Below are positions 46,400 to 59,824 of a DNA stretch of 64,000 bases, piece by piece. The stretch is taken from positions 25,606,001 through 25,670,000 of the forward strand of contig NC_046675.1 of assembly GCF_003369915.1 (NCBI RefSeq), given 5' to 3'. The stretch comes from Drosophila miranda. Its lineage: Eukaryota > Arthropoda > Insecta > Diptera > Drosophilidae. The notes beneath the pieces were generated by a model. The model saw only the letters and a list, made by a program, of their open reading frames with translations. It was not told the DNA's origin and made no database searches. A program made the translations under genes and the position numbers. The stretch's first letter is position 1; every line of letters starts with the position of its first letter.

Positions 46400-48990
46400 T
46401 CATTCGAATACGCCGATCAAGAAAGAAGAACATATAATAAAACCGTGCTATTAAAAGTTTACAATATTATGTAATTAAACATTCCTGATGCGTTTAGAAA
46501 TACTAAAACGTTTAGTATCAAGTATCTCTTAGTCGAAATATTCAACTTCACCGTGTCCCACTTGCATTAGCTAGTCATCTTGTTGATTTATCTGTATTAC
46601 GACTTGTGTTTTAGCCACTTTCCGCCTACATCTGCCTTTTACCACTTTGCAACATCTTTGGTTGTAGAAGCACGACCCCCTCGACCCCTTTCAGCGTGCA
46701 AGGGACTGGGAGCCACCGGCACCGCCACCTGTAACAAAGTTCGTTCGATAAAGTTCGCCCTCAGCTCTTGGCTTTCGCTTTGATCATCGTATGCGTCTCG
46801 GGCGGCTTTTGCTTTTGACCCAGAGATTCACCCATTTAAAGCCTTTTGGCATGGCAACATATTCAGACTTAGCGGCTTTGCGGAAAATCTCTTTGAAGTG
46901 GGCTTTCATTTAGCCATTCCTTTTCGATGCCCCACTGTATCAGCTGTTTATATTTAGGTCCTTTAATTTATTGCCTGTCAGGGGTAGATGTGGGGAGAAT
47001 AAAATGCACGGAGAATTAGCAGTTGATAAACGGCCTTAGCCGCTGGCTAGGATTTCTGTCTTTCGGCTCTTTTAATAATTCGACTTTGGTCGTGGCCATA
47101 CATCACATGAATTTCGCTTGCAGCTGCAAAAATTAAAGCCATAAAAATCTGCAAGGGCAGGAAGTTGTTAGTTGTTGGGCAACACGGGAAACAGTTGAAA
47201 CAGCAGCAGCAATATTCAGCTTCTAGGGCACTTGTGGTAGCTGATGTCGAGTGCACGACGCCGTATGCAATTATCACCCAAAACACTACCAGGGCCAAGA
47301 GCTGTACATGTCCTCCGCCTTGTCCCAGGTACGGAAGGAAAAGGAGAAAAAAACTCACACACATTATGTGCTCAAAATGTAAATGTCATTTGTACCAACA
47401 ACTGGTGGCAAGTGTTGCACATTTGAAAAATGTGCTGCCGGTGAAGTGGGCCCCGGACAACACTCCACGTCTCCACCTCTCCATCTCTCAGACTCTATGA
47501 ATAAATGTTAAAACACAATCGAGAGCCGTAAATTCCGAGAAGTCGTGAGCTGAAATAGGTGTAGGGAGAGAGGAACGAAAGAATAAAGTACATAAAGAGG
47601 GGAAAACAAAAGAAAAGGACAATCCACTGCGAATGGGAATGGCACAATGGACCCAAGAGAATGCAAAGGAGGAGATCTCTAATTGGCATAATAAAATGTC
47701 ATAAAAGGAAAGAGCAATGCACTATAGGACTCCAGAGGCGAACTGTAGGCGGAACTGATGATTGGTTCAAGTCGAGAACAATAGTAATGCCCATATTGAT
47801 GCATGTCTGTCCCCAGACAAAGCGATTCCGATTGATGGCAGCAATGGATGCAGGAGTAAGGGATATTGATTTGTCCGATTAGACAGAAGAAAAGTAATTT
47901 TCCCAGCAAGAAAGAGATTTCAATCAATTAAAGATAATTTGACCAGCTAAATTGTCTACAACATCTCACTTGACAACACACCATCATCCAACCGAAAAAC
48001 GAAAAGCGAGATACGAACGAAAAATAGCAAAGAATTCTCTAAACTGACAGCAGCTACTAAGACACTAAGCCACGCCCCCACTCGACCATATATCAACTGT
48101 CGATGGCTATAAAGCTTTTGCTGCTGCTGTTCCCAATGCTTATGCTGGTGCTGATGTTGCTGCTGGTCCTCGTTCCGTCAGCGCGAATGTACAATCAACA
48201 AAATTAGTTTCATTTGAGCAAATGGCATGGCTTGGCAGTCAACGTCGACCCACATAGCAGACTCGGCTTAAATAGGTGTAGGGGCTGTGATGGGACGTCT
48301 TTGCAGAGGAGGAGGACGACCTGGCAGAAGGATAAGCAAGCCGGCTACTTTTGATTGCTGGCTGGCGTTCGCTTTTGATCTCTCCAAACAGCAGATAAAT
48401 GATAAGGTGCCCGGGCTGGAAGAAAAAATGCTGCAAAGTGTAGAAAATTGCGCCGCAGGTGTGTGATGGACCCATCAGTCTCATCTCCTGTTGGCCCTGC
48501 TGCTGGAGCTGCTGCCGACTCTGTGGGTTGTTTTGAAAGTAACTTCAAGGCAACCGCAAAGCAAATAATTAAAAATTTCCCGGCTGTTACCTACTGCAAG
48601 TGAAGTGAAAATGAAAAGCAAAATCAAGAGAAAAATTCTGCGGACATTGGAAGCCTGGTGGAACTGTTGTGGGTGTAACGGAGGCCGCTGACTGTGAGCC
48701 GTTGCCAATTAGCGGAAAAATATACAAAAATTCACAGCGAAAACTAGATAACCTGCTACGTGCTTGACTCTGTGCTGCTTGGTCTACGAGTACCTCCGTA
48801 CTCGTCGAGTACAAGGGTATGTTGTTTCGATGAGATGTTCGATAGAACAAAGACTAATCTTTCTCTACACCAAAAGTAAATATGTTTCTATTCTTGACCA
48901 GCATCAACAGATGAGAAAGCATACTTAAGTCGCCTATATCTACTCAAATGCATGCAAACAGATCAATAACTGCATCCAACGAGCGGGAAC
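46400..48990. other. Intergenic interval
   Basis: No supported gene. The sequence is moderately AT-rich, with short open frames of random composition on both strands and a CTG-rich patch near 48119-48170. Confidence 0.5.
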
Positions 48991-48995
48991 GCTAA

Positions 48996-49280
48996 CAAGT
49001 ACTTCGAACCTTTACATCCGTTTCGAGTTTTCGTTTCGCATTCGAATGCGAGCTAAAAATTGAATATTCCGCTCATCCGAAAGTGCTGATTGCTGCTATG
49101 GAGAAAGAATGTGTTGCGCACCTGGAAAACAGGACTTATCTGAAACTGAACAGCTTGCTCACCGGCACAGATCCAGATTCAAACCTGTTTCTGAAGTCCA
49201 TTCGCACATTTAATTCTTTCTTCCAGCAAGTTTCACAAATGAATACGATTTCAAAACCAGTATATCTTATGCAACCGTAA
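48996..49280 (+). CDS. Orphan coding-like frame (partial or decayed gene)
   Basis: The frame is open for 285 bases from just after a TAA to the TAA at 49278. Its composition is unusually protein-like (FECELKIEYSAHPKVLIA, then MEKECVAHLENRTYLKLNS and DPDSNLFLKSIRTFNSFF). The only ATG early in the frame is at 49098, giving 60 residues. The real beginning may be an upstream exon or may be lost. The last ~50 bases run into a block shared with the Gly/Pro-repeat gene flanks, so the original 3' end was probably replaced at that junction. I do not recognise the family. A last exon or a pseudogene fragment are both possible. Confidence 0.35.
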   Translation, partial: QVLRTFTSVSSFRFAFECELKIEYSAHPKVLIAAMEKECVAHLENRTYLKLNSLLTGTDPDSNLFLKSIRTFNSFFQQVSQMNTISKPVYLMQP

Positions 49281-49470
49281 AGTTATATGTATTATGATTC
49301 GATCCGCCTTCGGCCTTTTATTGCTCTTTGCTTGGAGAGGGCCAGTTCAAACTCAGACTCAGACCTAATCAACAAAAATACGAGTTACAACAACAACAGA
49401 GTTGGACGGTGAAATTAAATCTGACCTTCAATTGATGCTCTTTTCAGACACTTAATTGAAGACTATAGGT
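49229..49470 (+). pseudogene. Dispersed relic of the Gly/Pro-repeat gene (copy C)
   Basis: The upstream block at 49229-49306 (TTTCACAAATGAATACGATTTC, AAAACCAGTATATCTTATGCAACC, TATGATTCGATCCG) matches the sequence before the intact gene. Next comes a remnant of its signal-peptide coding region (TTATTGCTCTTTGCTTGG against TTTTTGCTCTTTGCATTGG). The downstream block (GTGAAATTAAATCTGACCTT, TTAATTGAAGACTA) follows about 95 bases later. The TATA box, the original ATG and the entire Gly/Pro repeat are absent. A 24-codon frame with a hydrophobic start survives at 49289 and ends quickly. It is a dead copy in the same orientation, about 33 kb from the source. Confidence 0.6.
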
Positions 49471-49489
49471 ACTAATAGTACAAATACTG

Positions 49490-52400
49490 TGTATTTGCAA
49501 TAATCTAGTATAGCATTTATGTTTTATTCGGGAAGTAAAACGAAGAATAGTATACTATGATTGCTTTATGGTTCATTTTCAATGCTAATTGCAAAATAGT
49601 TACTGTGACCAAATTGAAGGTTCGGTTTACATAAAAAACACTTGCTGCATCACAATGAAATTTTAAAACGGGTTTACATACTCGTTGGAATAGGAACATT
49701 CAATTTCCATATTGATGATTTACTAACAACATTTAAAGTTTGGAGAGTGTCTAGCAGTCGGAATTTAATCTGTAGCGTTTCTCTGTGTTTTCTATACGGA
49801 GGACTGCCCACTGCAGAACAGAACAGGAGCCTTGACAGCCAACCCCCGGCTGTCCACCCTCCAAGCTGGTTGCGAGAGAGTTGGGGAGGAAGGGGCCACT
49901 GTCTGTCAACCTGCAGCCATAAATAATGGCCGGCTGCAGGCTGCTGGCGGCAATTTATAAATCTGTTTATTGTAACATCCTGGCGACTCGCGCATGTAAT
50001 TTATGTATCTGAAATCTAGTTAAGCCACTGTCGTCCCTCTGCGAGAATGGGCTAATGAGGGTCCGATTGCAGCGCAACGGAGTTGACGGAGTTTCAAAAA
50101 TGTTGCCGTTTCCTTCCCAACAAAAAATCACTCAAACTCCATGGTATTATCCTTTTTTTTTTTTTAATTGCATAGATAATTCTATGAGCAATTCCAATTC
50201 AAAAGAAAGACTGTACCTCCCAGTGTTTGAATATTAAATGTTAATTATTTAAATCATATCTCTAACTTACTTTATCCAGAAAAAATATTAGTTTGTTATG
50301 ACAGCAAATAAAAACTCTTACGAAGAACTTAATAAATTACAGCACTGAAGTTATTTAGTATTTTGTATTGGTAATTTAGCTAAAACTCGATTTAAATTGG
50401 TTCGAAGCGCATAAATTGAATATTTGTCATTCAAACAAAATACATACATATTTTGAACATACAATGTATTCATAACGAGCTAAAATTGTGAATCATGGCA
50501 GAGAATTTGCATATACTACATTTTTACAGATATATAAGTCATCTTTTTACTCTGCTGCAAATTGTGTCATTCCTAAAAAATCTACGGACCGAATCCAATT
50601 AAAAATACATAACTATCAACCCGTTTTGCGGTCATTCGAAAGTGCAAAATGTGTTGCGAAATGCCTACGGGGAATCACGACAGGTTTTTGTTTTTCTTTA
50701 GCAGCAGCTTAAAAAAGTGTCGAATAAATTACTGCCTTGTGCTTTTGGGACTACGGACTGGAATGGAGTTAGGTTATAGAGGATTTGAAAACTGAATAAT
50801 GATTCAAAATGCCGTTGTTGAAATCGTAATAAACGAATATTTTAGAGTGTCCTTCCAATTGAATACCGAAAGATTATCATTAACATTTTATTTGCACATC
50901 TCGTTTCATTCCTTCCTTTCTCTGTTTTCGTTTGCTTTCTAATTATATTATGTTTTCCCCATTCAAATTAAACATATCTTCTTCGCATTACCATTATCCC
51001 CACAGTTTAACCCAGTTATTTTCCTGAGCGATTTCAGTCCCTCCTCGCTTTTCCGACATTTTCACTCAGCTTTCTTTACGCCTGGCATTATCTTTGGCTC
51101 TGTCTTTAGCGGATGCAGCGCATTGCCACTTCGTTGGCCCCTGCGTCCTTCGTCCTGGGTTTTCCATCAACACTCTCATCATTTCTTTTGTTTTGCTATT
51201 CTTTTTTCCAACCATTTTTTAGTCATGTCATTCAGTAGGGTCCTTCCCCAGACATCAGCAACCAGCTTACCCCCCACATCTCCACTCATCTGTACACTTT
51301 TTTATGCCTTTTCATTGTCTTCTTGGATGCTGCGGAGGAGAGGACTGGACTTTTATACGAGTACGGTGCTACCGTACCCCGGTTGCAGCTTCTGTTTTAC
51401 ATTGGCATACATATTTGCATACATTTTTTTGACTGCCTTACAACCCCTTAACCCACGCTACTATTCTGGCACCATCGTTCTACCATTCTGTCGCCATCGT
51501 ATCACCTTCCTGCCCCCTTCCCGATTCAGTTGCTTGTTTTAATTTCGTTTGCCAGCGTTTTGTTCCTATTTTTCCTGCTGCTATTGCTGTTGCTGTTGCC
51601 GTTGCTGTTATTCGGGTAGGACCAGGGCGGAGTGGAGTGGAGCGGTTCTTTGATGACAGCTCTTGGAAATTGCAGTCGCAGTCCCGGCCCTACTTTTTTC
51701 CACATCCCTTCGGAGCTACATTTCAATTGAATTGTCAGCGTTTTGCTCTTAAAAATGTGTCATAAAATGTTGGCTCGTTAAGGTTTCTCATTTTTTGGCA
51801 TTCGCATTTTAAAAAATTTTTTTTGAAACTAAACCAACAGCAAGTATCTCAGGTAAAACTGACTGATTAAATCCGAAAATGAAGGATGAAGGAAATTCCG
51901 TAATGGAATTTAAAATTTTCAAATAATTTAAAATAATTGTATTTAAGAGTTATATCGTGCACTAAGGATTTTTCCCTGGCTTTACATATAAATATTTAGA
52001 CACACACTATTAAGTACTTCTTTAATGAAATTTATAAACAAAATCCGTTATGGAAATAATAAGTTAATGATGAGTAAAAGCTACTCGTTTTTGCGATTGG
52101 CTTTGGCTTTTATTTGAATCATAAATGAATTAGTTGTCCAAATGTAAACAACAGTTTTATGGAGTCCTTTTTCCTGGTATCCTGCTGCCCACTCGATGCT
52201 GAATTAATTTATAATTTAAATGCACATTGTGCGGCTTAATTATGCTCATTATGGAGTCATCGCTGGCATTGTTCGCCGTCTGTCGTGGAAAGTTGGTTGG
52301 ATTGGTGTTACAGCAGAAATAATTAATGTTTTCATTGGGGCCCGGCCCGCGCTTATCTATGGTCTTGCATCCGACTGTCAGTTACAGGCGAACTTTTACG

Positions 52401-55400
52401 GCTGGGGTGGGGTTGGAAGGTTGGGGGGTGGGACTTTCAAGCAATTGAACATCGAACAGACTTTCACACAAATCCCAAGTGCAGCTGTCAAATGTCTTTC
52501 CCCCCCAAAAATCGGCAATAAAAACGAGCCAAAAACAAACCGAGTGCCGAGTTGAAATAAACTTTAAGACAGTCTTGACATATTGCCAGTTTTGCTCGGC
52601 TCGGGCTCGCAACATAATTTTCCATTAGTCGGATAGGAGGTAGAAGCAGGGACTGAGCTGACATTCGGTTGGTTTTTCTTGGACCCGAGTTGACACATAA
52701 ATAAGTTAATAAGAAGCCAGCAAAAACGTGGCCCGGACCAGGAATCAGGTATTTGCTTTGCCCAAGACCTGGCGAAGACGCAGACAAGTGTCAGCCAGCG
52801 GTGAAGTAGCTAATCAGGGAAGGAAGGAGGACTAGATTTCTTGGCAAATTGTCTCCAAGTCAATTTTGTGTCCCTGAATTATAGATAACATTGCAGTTGC
52901 AACAGGGCGTACTCTTGATGACCTCAACGCTGGCAAAAACCCGTGTAAAATTTTAATGAAAACACAAATTATACATTATTTGGGCCCCAACAATTGGTGA
53001 ACACAGGCCTGTCTAGACATCAATCATCCTCGGGCAAGTTAAAGCTGTGCTTTAAATGGGTGGAAACTTCCAACAATTGTCAGATGCAAAACAATTACGC
53101 ACACACTCGGACACACAACGAACACACACATAAATCAGGGAGTGGGAGAGAGAGCTGTATTTGTGCACTTCCGGTCAGCGCACGGATGTTCCGGTGATCA
53201 ATTTTCAAATGCGCTGTGTCAGTCCAGCCATTGGTTACAGTGCTCTCTGGTCAGTTGTATTTATGTGTCGGTGTAGTGTGTGTTTTGTGTGCGTTTTCGT
53301 GTGCGAGTATGTGTCTGGGTATGGCATATCCTGGACAACTGCTCAACCTGTCGGTGGCTCCTCTCCGTCCACTTGGTTACGTTTTTGTGGCTGCTCGTTG
53401 CAAAAGTTGTGCGCCAGCAGAAATTGAAATACAAATTCACCCTTTTTGCATACATACATATTTGCCCGCCTTGTCTGTCGGTCAGTTCCTAGGCTCCTAA
53501 CTAACCCGGATCTCCCTCATCGGGCTGCAGCATACACTCGTATATCCCTGCCTGTTACGTGGCATTTATTTGTGAATTTTAAGCAACATTTGTGTTGCTC
53601 CTTTTCCTTTACTGTGGATTAGTTTTATCTATTTCTTTCCCTTATTCTGTCAGTGCAATTTGTACTCCACTCCGTGTTTTCGTGCGTGTCTAAGTCATCG
53701 ATTGGGAGAACCACAGATATAAGAATCTTTTAATTATTTATGATAGCAATTCCGTTTCACTAAAATGGTTTTCGGTTGGATAGCAAAACAAATAAGAAAT
53801 AAATGCAAATTTGCAAAGAGCAACACTCATTTGGCAATTATCGAGCCAATGAATTATTTATGCAACTAATTTCAACATTAAATCGACATCAATATCGCTT
53901 ACATGCCGTGGGATCCTGGGATCATGGGATGCTGGAGAGCCAGGATACTCGAGATGCCTCACACAATTTCTGACAATTTCCGTTCGCAGCTGTCGAAAAG
54001 TTTGCCAAACTAATTGCGATGCCTCTTACCCAACTCCGTCCCATCCTTAGGAACCGATTCCCGATGCCTGCCCTGCCCTGCCTAATAATGAAATTAATTA
54101 GCAGCTAATCAAATTTGCAACTAGAAGGAGTTTGTGCTACCGACTCTGGCTGTCGCTGGCAAATTGCTTGGCTCAACTTAATTAGACCCATTCTGGCATT
54201 AGCTATTTTTAGTTGCTTTTAAAATGTTTGCCAACTGAATCTTTGGCTGGGCCAAGACTTAAATGCGAGGACACGAATGTGATTTCCCTGCTGTGGGGTT
54301 TGTTTAATGTAATTTTGGGTTGGCGTCTGTCTTTGGTCCCTTTCCATTTATATCACCTTTTGTCATTCTGCCAAATGAACCTTTTGTTTGCCGTTGCAAC
54401 GACATTCCTGTGTGTGTGGGGCTGCAACAATTTGCCTGACAATTGTTTAATTATGCAGGACAAACATTAAGCAAAGTGCTGGCGGCAATGGAGATGAAAA
54501 GAATGGTTTGGAGCAGGAGCTGCAAGTGAACTTTGCATAGTTTCCCCAGGCATTTGGCAACAAAGAGAAAAGGTAAATAACACTTTTGGCTGGCCTCCGG
54601 CGAGACACAGAAGCAGACGACTACGAACCATACCTCATGCCATCATCAGAACGGTTGCCCCAACGGTTGCAGCGAGCCCCTGCACCACTATTGCACCGGG
54701 CCAAAAGAAAACTTTTCACTAAGGAACTTGCTCAGATTTATTTCAATGCTACCACGGCCCAAGGCAACGGCAAAAGCAAAGACTTTGAGGCAGGACTCGA
54801 CCCACAGAGAGAAAGAGGTTGAGGCTGAGACAGAGGCTGAGGCTACGACTGAGACTGAGATTGGGGAAAACTATGTCAGTTGCCAGGTCTTCCACTGCTT
54901 CTGCACATTCTTCTTCGCCTCCATCTTCATCTTCTGCTTCTCCTTCCACTTCCATTTCTTCCTTCCATTCAAGCTAAGCGCAAAGAAAAACACATAATAA
55001 GTAAAGTGTTTGGGGGAAGGAAGCGGAAATTTATGTTATTTCGCCAAGTGGTTGCATAAAAAACGAAACGGAAAAACTAAAACAGCACCCCAAGATCTCA
55101 AACTGCTAGTCGAATACAAGACTACGAATACCGCGATACCCTATCGAAGAGTTCAGCAATAGACTGAAGGGCTTGGATCTATACATTTTCGTTTCCTGTT
55201 TTACTTTAGACAGTAACTCCGAGAGCATTTAAATTTGTAAAAATCCGAATTTCAAGAATCCAAAATTGCTTCTGTCAGTGTATGGCTATCATCTTGTTTC
55301 TTACAACACCTCATGGCAAAAGGGTAAACAAATACAGAAAATAAAGATGAAACTTTGGCAGTGAAGCAAAGTTATTTATTTAGCTAAAAATTTACTTAAA

Positions 55401-58400
55401 GTTGCAATCGTTGTATGCTGTTCTTGTTGGCTGCTGCACTCCTGCATCTGGATAAAATTTCATCTGCAACAGGAGCAGCAGCAGCCGTGGCAGAAGCTGG
55501 GGCGTCAGTCGCTTGGCTTACGTTCAACTCATTTGCATGCAACATGACAACAAAATTGAGTCGCTATGACTGCTGCTTATAAATTATGCTCTTTGGTCTG
55601 TCTCCAGCAGTCTTCCATTCCCAGTGGTGTCATGCCAGGATCCCTTTTATATCTCTTTTCCTGCAGCCCATCAGAAATTCAGAATTAAATTCGACGCCCT
55701 GATATACTCGTGCCAACAGAACTTTGCATTTCCAGTTGAAGCTTTTCATTTTCATTTTCGTTTTTTGGCTTTGGTTTTTTTTTATTTTGGCATCAGACAA
55801 AAGAATTGACTTTTAATTAGGCAACTGTCAACAGTTTTTGAGGCAGTTGCCTCTCAAACTCCGCGCCTCACAAACTTCTATCAAAATCTCATTAGCACAA
55901 CGCATGGCATGAGACCACAAAATGGCTTCCCACTCTGTCTCTGTTCTCTGTTCCTGTGTGTGTTTTCATTGTGTCTGTGTGGGTGTGTTTTTGGGAGCGT
56001 AACGGTTCACTCCTTGCGGTTGCCGTTTCGCTGTGTGTATTTATCTGGCCCAAAAATGCCGAAGCGTCGAAACAGGGAATGTCAGAACTGGGAGAAAAAA
56101 CTTTTTATAATTAGTTTGCTTGCCATGTTATTGTTTAAACATCCAGGTCTCTCTCTCTCTCTCTCTCTCACTCTGTCCCTCTCCTTCTTCTTTCCATCTC
56201 TTTCCCCCACACATGCTCTCAACATGCCAGTAATTGTGATTCTAATTGCAAAGGGAAAACTTTGACCAGGTGCCAGCTACAATATTGCATTACGAGTACT
56301 CTTCTGTTTCAGTTCTGTTGGTGAATATTTTCAGAAATTGCTTTGTTTTTTAGTTTTTGTACAGCTTACAGCTCTTGTTGGACTGATATTGAAAGCTTGT
56401 AATTAACAGTGCCCCGTCAGGATATGCTGCAGATGGATGAGCCAGGTCCAAGCCACAGGATGGCCAAAAATAACAATGCAACATTTCCTCCTTCTGGATT
56501 TCATTTGAAAAATGTTCCATGCTGTGCGTTCCATAGGTCTTTTGGGAACCTTGGCATAATTTGTAAAGGTATTTATCTGCTCTGACAGACTGACAGAATC
56601 TCAAGGTGGTTGTTTCATAGGATTTTGAAATATTTGGCACTTGTTTTCGATTTTTATGCTGCTTTCGTATCCATCTCCAGGTATTTACATCTCCTCTTTT
56701 CTGACAGGCCAAAACAGGGAACCATTTTTATTATGCGCAACGAAATTAAAAATTAAATTTTCTGTTCGTGTTGATGCTGATCTCTCTGGGCACGTTCTGT
56801 GCTTGGAAGGCACTGGCCTGAGCATTGGCTTACCCTGCCCCTAAATGCGGCAGTAACAACAATCAGTGTAGATGAGTTCTGTGGATGGGGGACGCATCCC
56901 CCTGGGCGATGCGGCAGAGGGAACAGCGCAATTTGCGAGCCGCAAATTGTCTAAGGTAATCACTTGCCGCAAATTGTTGTTGTTCTTTTTGCCCCAACAC
57001 GAGTCCTCCCCGCTGCTGTTGCTGCTGAAGCTGCTCCTGTTTTTGTTGTATTATTATTGTGCATTATACGGAAATTGACAAAGAAGAAATTTTTTGTTGG
57101 TTGGCTTGAAAATAGCAAAAGGAAAACTGGGAAAAGGCAACAGAAAATTCGACTTCGAATGCCACTTGAGAATTTAATAAAAAGGACGAAGAAGGAACAA
57201 GGAGGAAGAAGGGCAGTGAAAGCAGGAAAGGGACAGAGACGCAGTCAGAGAAAGAGACACACAGGAGGATGCTGGAATTGTTGAGCACAAGTGCCGGTTA
57301 AATATTTTAGGCAAATGCCGTGGCCCCAGCTCGGATCCAGCCCTCGCCCACACCCACACCCACCCCTAGGCTGACGAGTTACCAGGACAAAATAAATCAG
57401 CTGGGGCGTAGGCACTTGAGTTGATTTATGGCCAAGACTGGAGGAGGCTCACGCTACGGCAGAGGCTGAATCATCAGGTTGGGATGCTATGCTCCACTTT
57501 CCCAAATTGCTTCGAGCCGAGCTGTGGAGACAGACTCCATCTCCAGTCATTGACAATGGCTGCCGGAAGGAGCTAGGGTACCCAGACGCACTTGCGGAGC
57601 ATCTGAACTCGTTTTGAAGTTTGAGCCTCTGTCGAAAAAAATTAAAAAAGGGAAACAAATCTCGAATCCGAGACAAGAACTCTCCGCCCAGCTGCAGTTC
57701 ATCAGTCAGCCAGGTAGTCTGTCATTCAAGCATTCAGGCAATGCAACATTTAGTCAATCAGAGCTCTTGTCCTTTATGCCACTCGAAGCTGAAAATTGTC
57801 TTTGATATTTGGTAGACAATTCTGGCTTCGCTTCGTTTTGCACTTCAACGTATCTGATTGTCTTGCTCCCTGCCTTCCTCCCAGTCTCTATCGCAACCAC
57901 CTTTGCTACCAATTTTGCGCTGTCCGCATTTTAATTACGCAGACATTAAAAAAATACACAACAAAACGAAATTAATTCTGGGGATGGCCTGAAAAGGTGG
58001 CCAGGGTACGAGTAAGTGAGCCTACAAGCTGTCGGCACGTGGACAAACTCAGGCCGAAGTGAAATCGAAGACAATCAAAAGGTGGAACGCACTTTGAATA
58101 CACTGTCGATGGAAAAGAAAGAGGTATTCAATGTGAAATTAATGGAATTTGAGGAGATGTGATTTATGGAAGAACGAGTAAAGAGGGGTAGTAGCTTTTG
58201 TAACAAGAAAACAGGTATTAAAATATTTAAAACCAGCAGAAAATCCTACAAATGAAATAAATGAATGGTATTGGTAAACAAAAACTGGAGTCTTAGTTGG
58301 AAACTGAAACATATTCTTGTTAGAACTAATCTTGTTACCGAAGATATTCGTGTTACGTAGAAGATTTACCCCCACAAGGGGATAATCCCAATAAGGCTGT

Positions 58401-59470
58401 CCCTCTCCTGTAATCTTGTCACCAATTTAAGTATTTTCCCAGCATTGCCAGCTCTTACACCTGAAAGAAATGCTCTCGGGAAGGGCATTCAGCATATTTA
58501 TGGCTGCAATTAAACTTGAATGTCTTTCGTGGGCCGCCAAAAAGTAGGCAACACATTTTAATGAGCCAAACGCCCTAAAACCGAGCCAAATACTCGTATA
58601 ATTAAAACAGTTGAGTTGTGTGCTGGATGGGGATGGGGATGGGATTAGCAATAGAAGAATTGGACCAGCACTCCGCTAAAGCCCTATTAGAAGGGATAAT
58701 GGTATGGCTGCTGCTGGGCCACAGATATCATTTGAGTGTTAATATTTAAGGTGGAGAGGATTTGAGAAGCTGCAGCTAAAGCGCACAGTCACACCTTTGC
58801 GGAGGACAACTAGGAACCAGGAAAAATTTCATTACTCTAATGTGTTTCACGTCACATCAATGTCAGCCGGTGTGCACTCTAGATGTGGCAAATGTGAAAA
58901 TCCGGAACAAGCTGGAGTCAGATGGCCAGGACGGAGAATGGCAGGACCAGGATCTAGAGCAGGGCGAGTGCCTGCCTGGGGCTGGATGTCGCTCAGGATT
59001 CTTCCCGGCTTGTTGTCACTGCAACGTGCCAACAGCAACAGCAACAATGACAATGAGACCTCTTCCACCCACCAACCCAACCCCATATCTTTTTTTCTTC
59101 CCCCCACTCTCTGTTTAGTTCTTTCTTTGTCTTCTGCCATACATCTTCGTCATTTCATTGCAGTTGTCAGCCCCAACAATGCCATGCAAAATGCCACAAC
59201 CCGCCTCTGTCTGTAACACCCCAACCCTCTCCCAGAGTGATGCATTGTGGTGCCACATTTTTCTACCCTCCCATAGAGTATTTTCGATCTTATCCAGATG
59301 ATGTAAAGAAGAGAAGAAATCATTTCAAGAACGATACAATATATATTTGGGGGCCCGAAAAAATATATTTTGTTGAGCGATTTACACACCAGACACTTTG
59401 TAGCTGCGAATCGAAACGATGCATCTGAAAGGGTAACTATGATTCGGCTTGAAATACTTACTTTCATTTC
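49490..59470. other. Gene-poor interval, about 10 kb
   Basis: No supported gene. Present are a pyrimidine-rich block (50900-51540) that produces artefactual open frames, a TC microsatellite at 56148-56169, CA/TG-rich patches near 53100-53330, and poly-T tracts. Some of these sequences may be regulatory, but nothing can be named. Confidence 0.5.
56148..56169. repeat. (TC)n microsatellite
   Basis: Eleven uninterrupted TC dinucleotides. Confidence 0.9.
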
Positions 59471-59493
59471 TTGTGTTTTTTAGAATGAACAAT

Positions 59494-59824
59494 TTAATCT
59501 TTCAATCCGATGATTTGCTGGTCCATATTTTTGTACCTTTCTCTGGTGGAGTCTTTCTGATCCAACTTGCCACTGGTATCCTGGCCAAAAATCTCTTTCG
59601 GTGTCAGGGGGTTCAATTTGCCTTCGTCTTGCTTGTGCTCCAGTTCTTGGTTCTGTTTCTTGCTTTTGCGTCTCAAAAAATGGCTTAAAGAGCAGACACA
59701 TGGGATTGGGCGTGTGGCACAAATAAAAGCAGGTAGAATTCCATTTTATACTGTCAGGGTCTTTGCTCAGGTAATTGGACAATCCGGGCAGTAGGCAGAA
59801 AAACATACCCATAAATGTGCCCAT
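59494..59824 (-). pseudogene. Small gene with apparent +1 frameshift, or unrecognised splice structure
   Basis: Two overlapping minus-strand frames each look coding in one half. The first begins at ATG 59824 with a hydrophobic N-terminus (MGTFMGMFFCLLPGLSNYL, then SKDPDS). The second ends at 59494 with a strongly hydrophilic, coding-like tail (RRKSKKQNQELEHKQDEGKL, then KEIFGQDTSGKLDQKDSTRE). The second frame is open upstream to about 59746, where the first frame contains the run TATAAAATGG. One extra base in this A-run would account for the switch. I tried GT-AG introns across the junction; none keeps phase. So this is either a recent pseudogene, a sequence error, or a gene with an exon I have not seen. 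The family is unknown; the overall pattern suggests a small membrane-anchored protein of ~105 residues. Confidence 0.4.

Noticed and set aside
51123-51542. 139-codon plus-strand frame
   Set aside because: It is produced by a pyrimidine-rich tract depleted in stop codons. The product is a random mix of Phe, Ser, Leu and Pro.
54586-54822. 78-codon frame with plausible composition
   Set aside because: It starts at TTG, has no acceptor or signal peptide, and runs into GAGGCTGAGACAGAGGCTGA low-complexity sequence.
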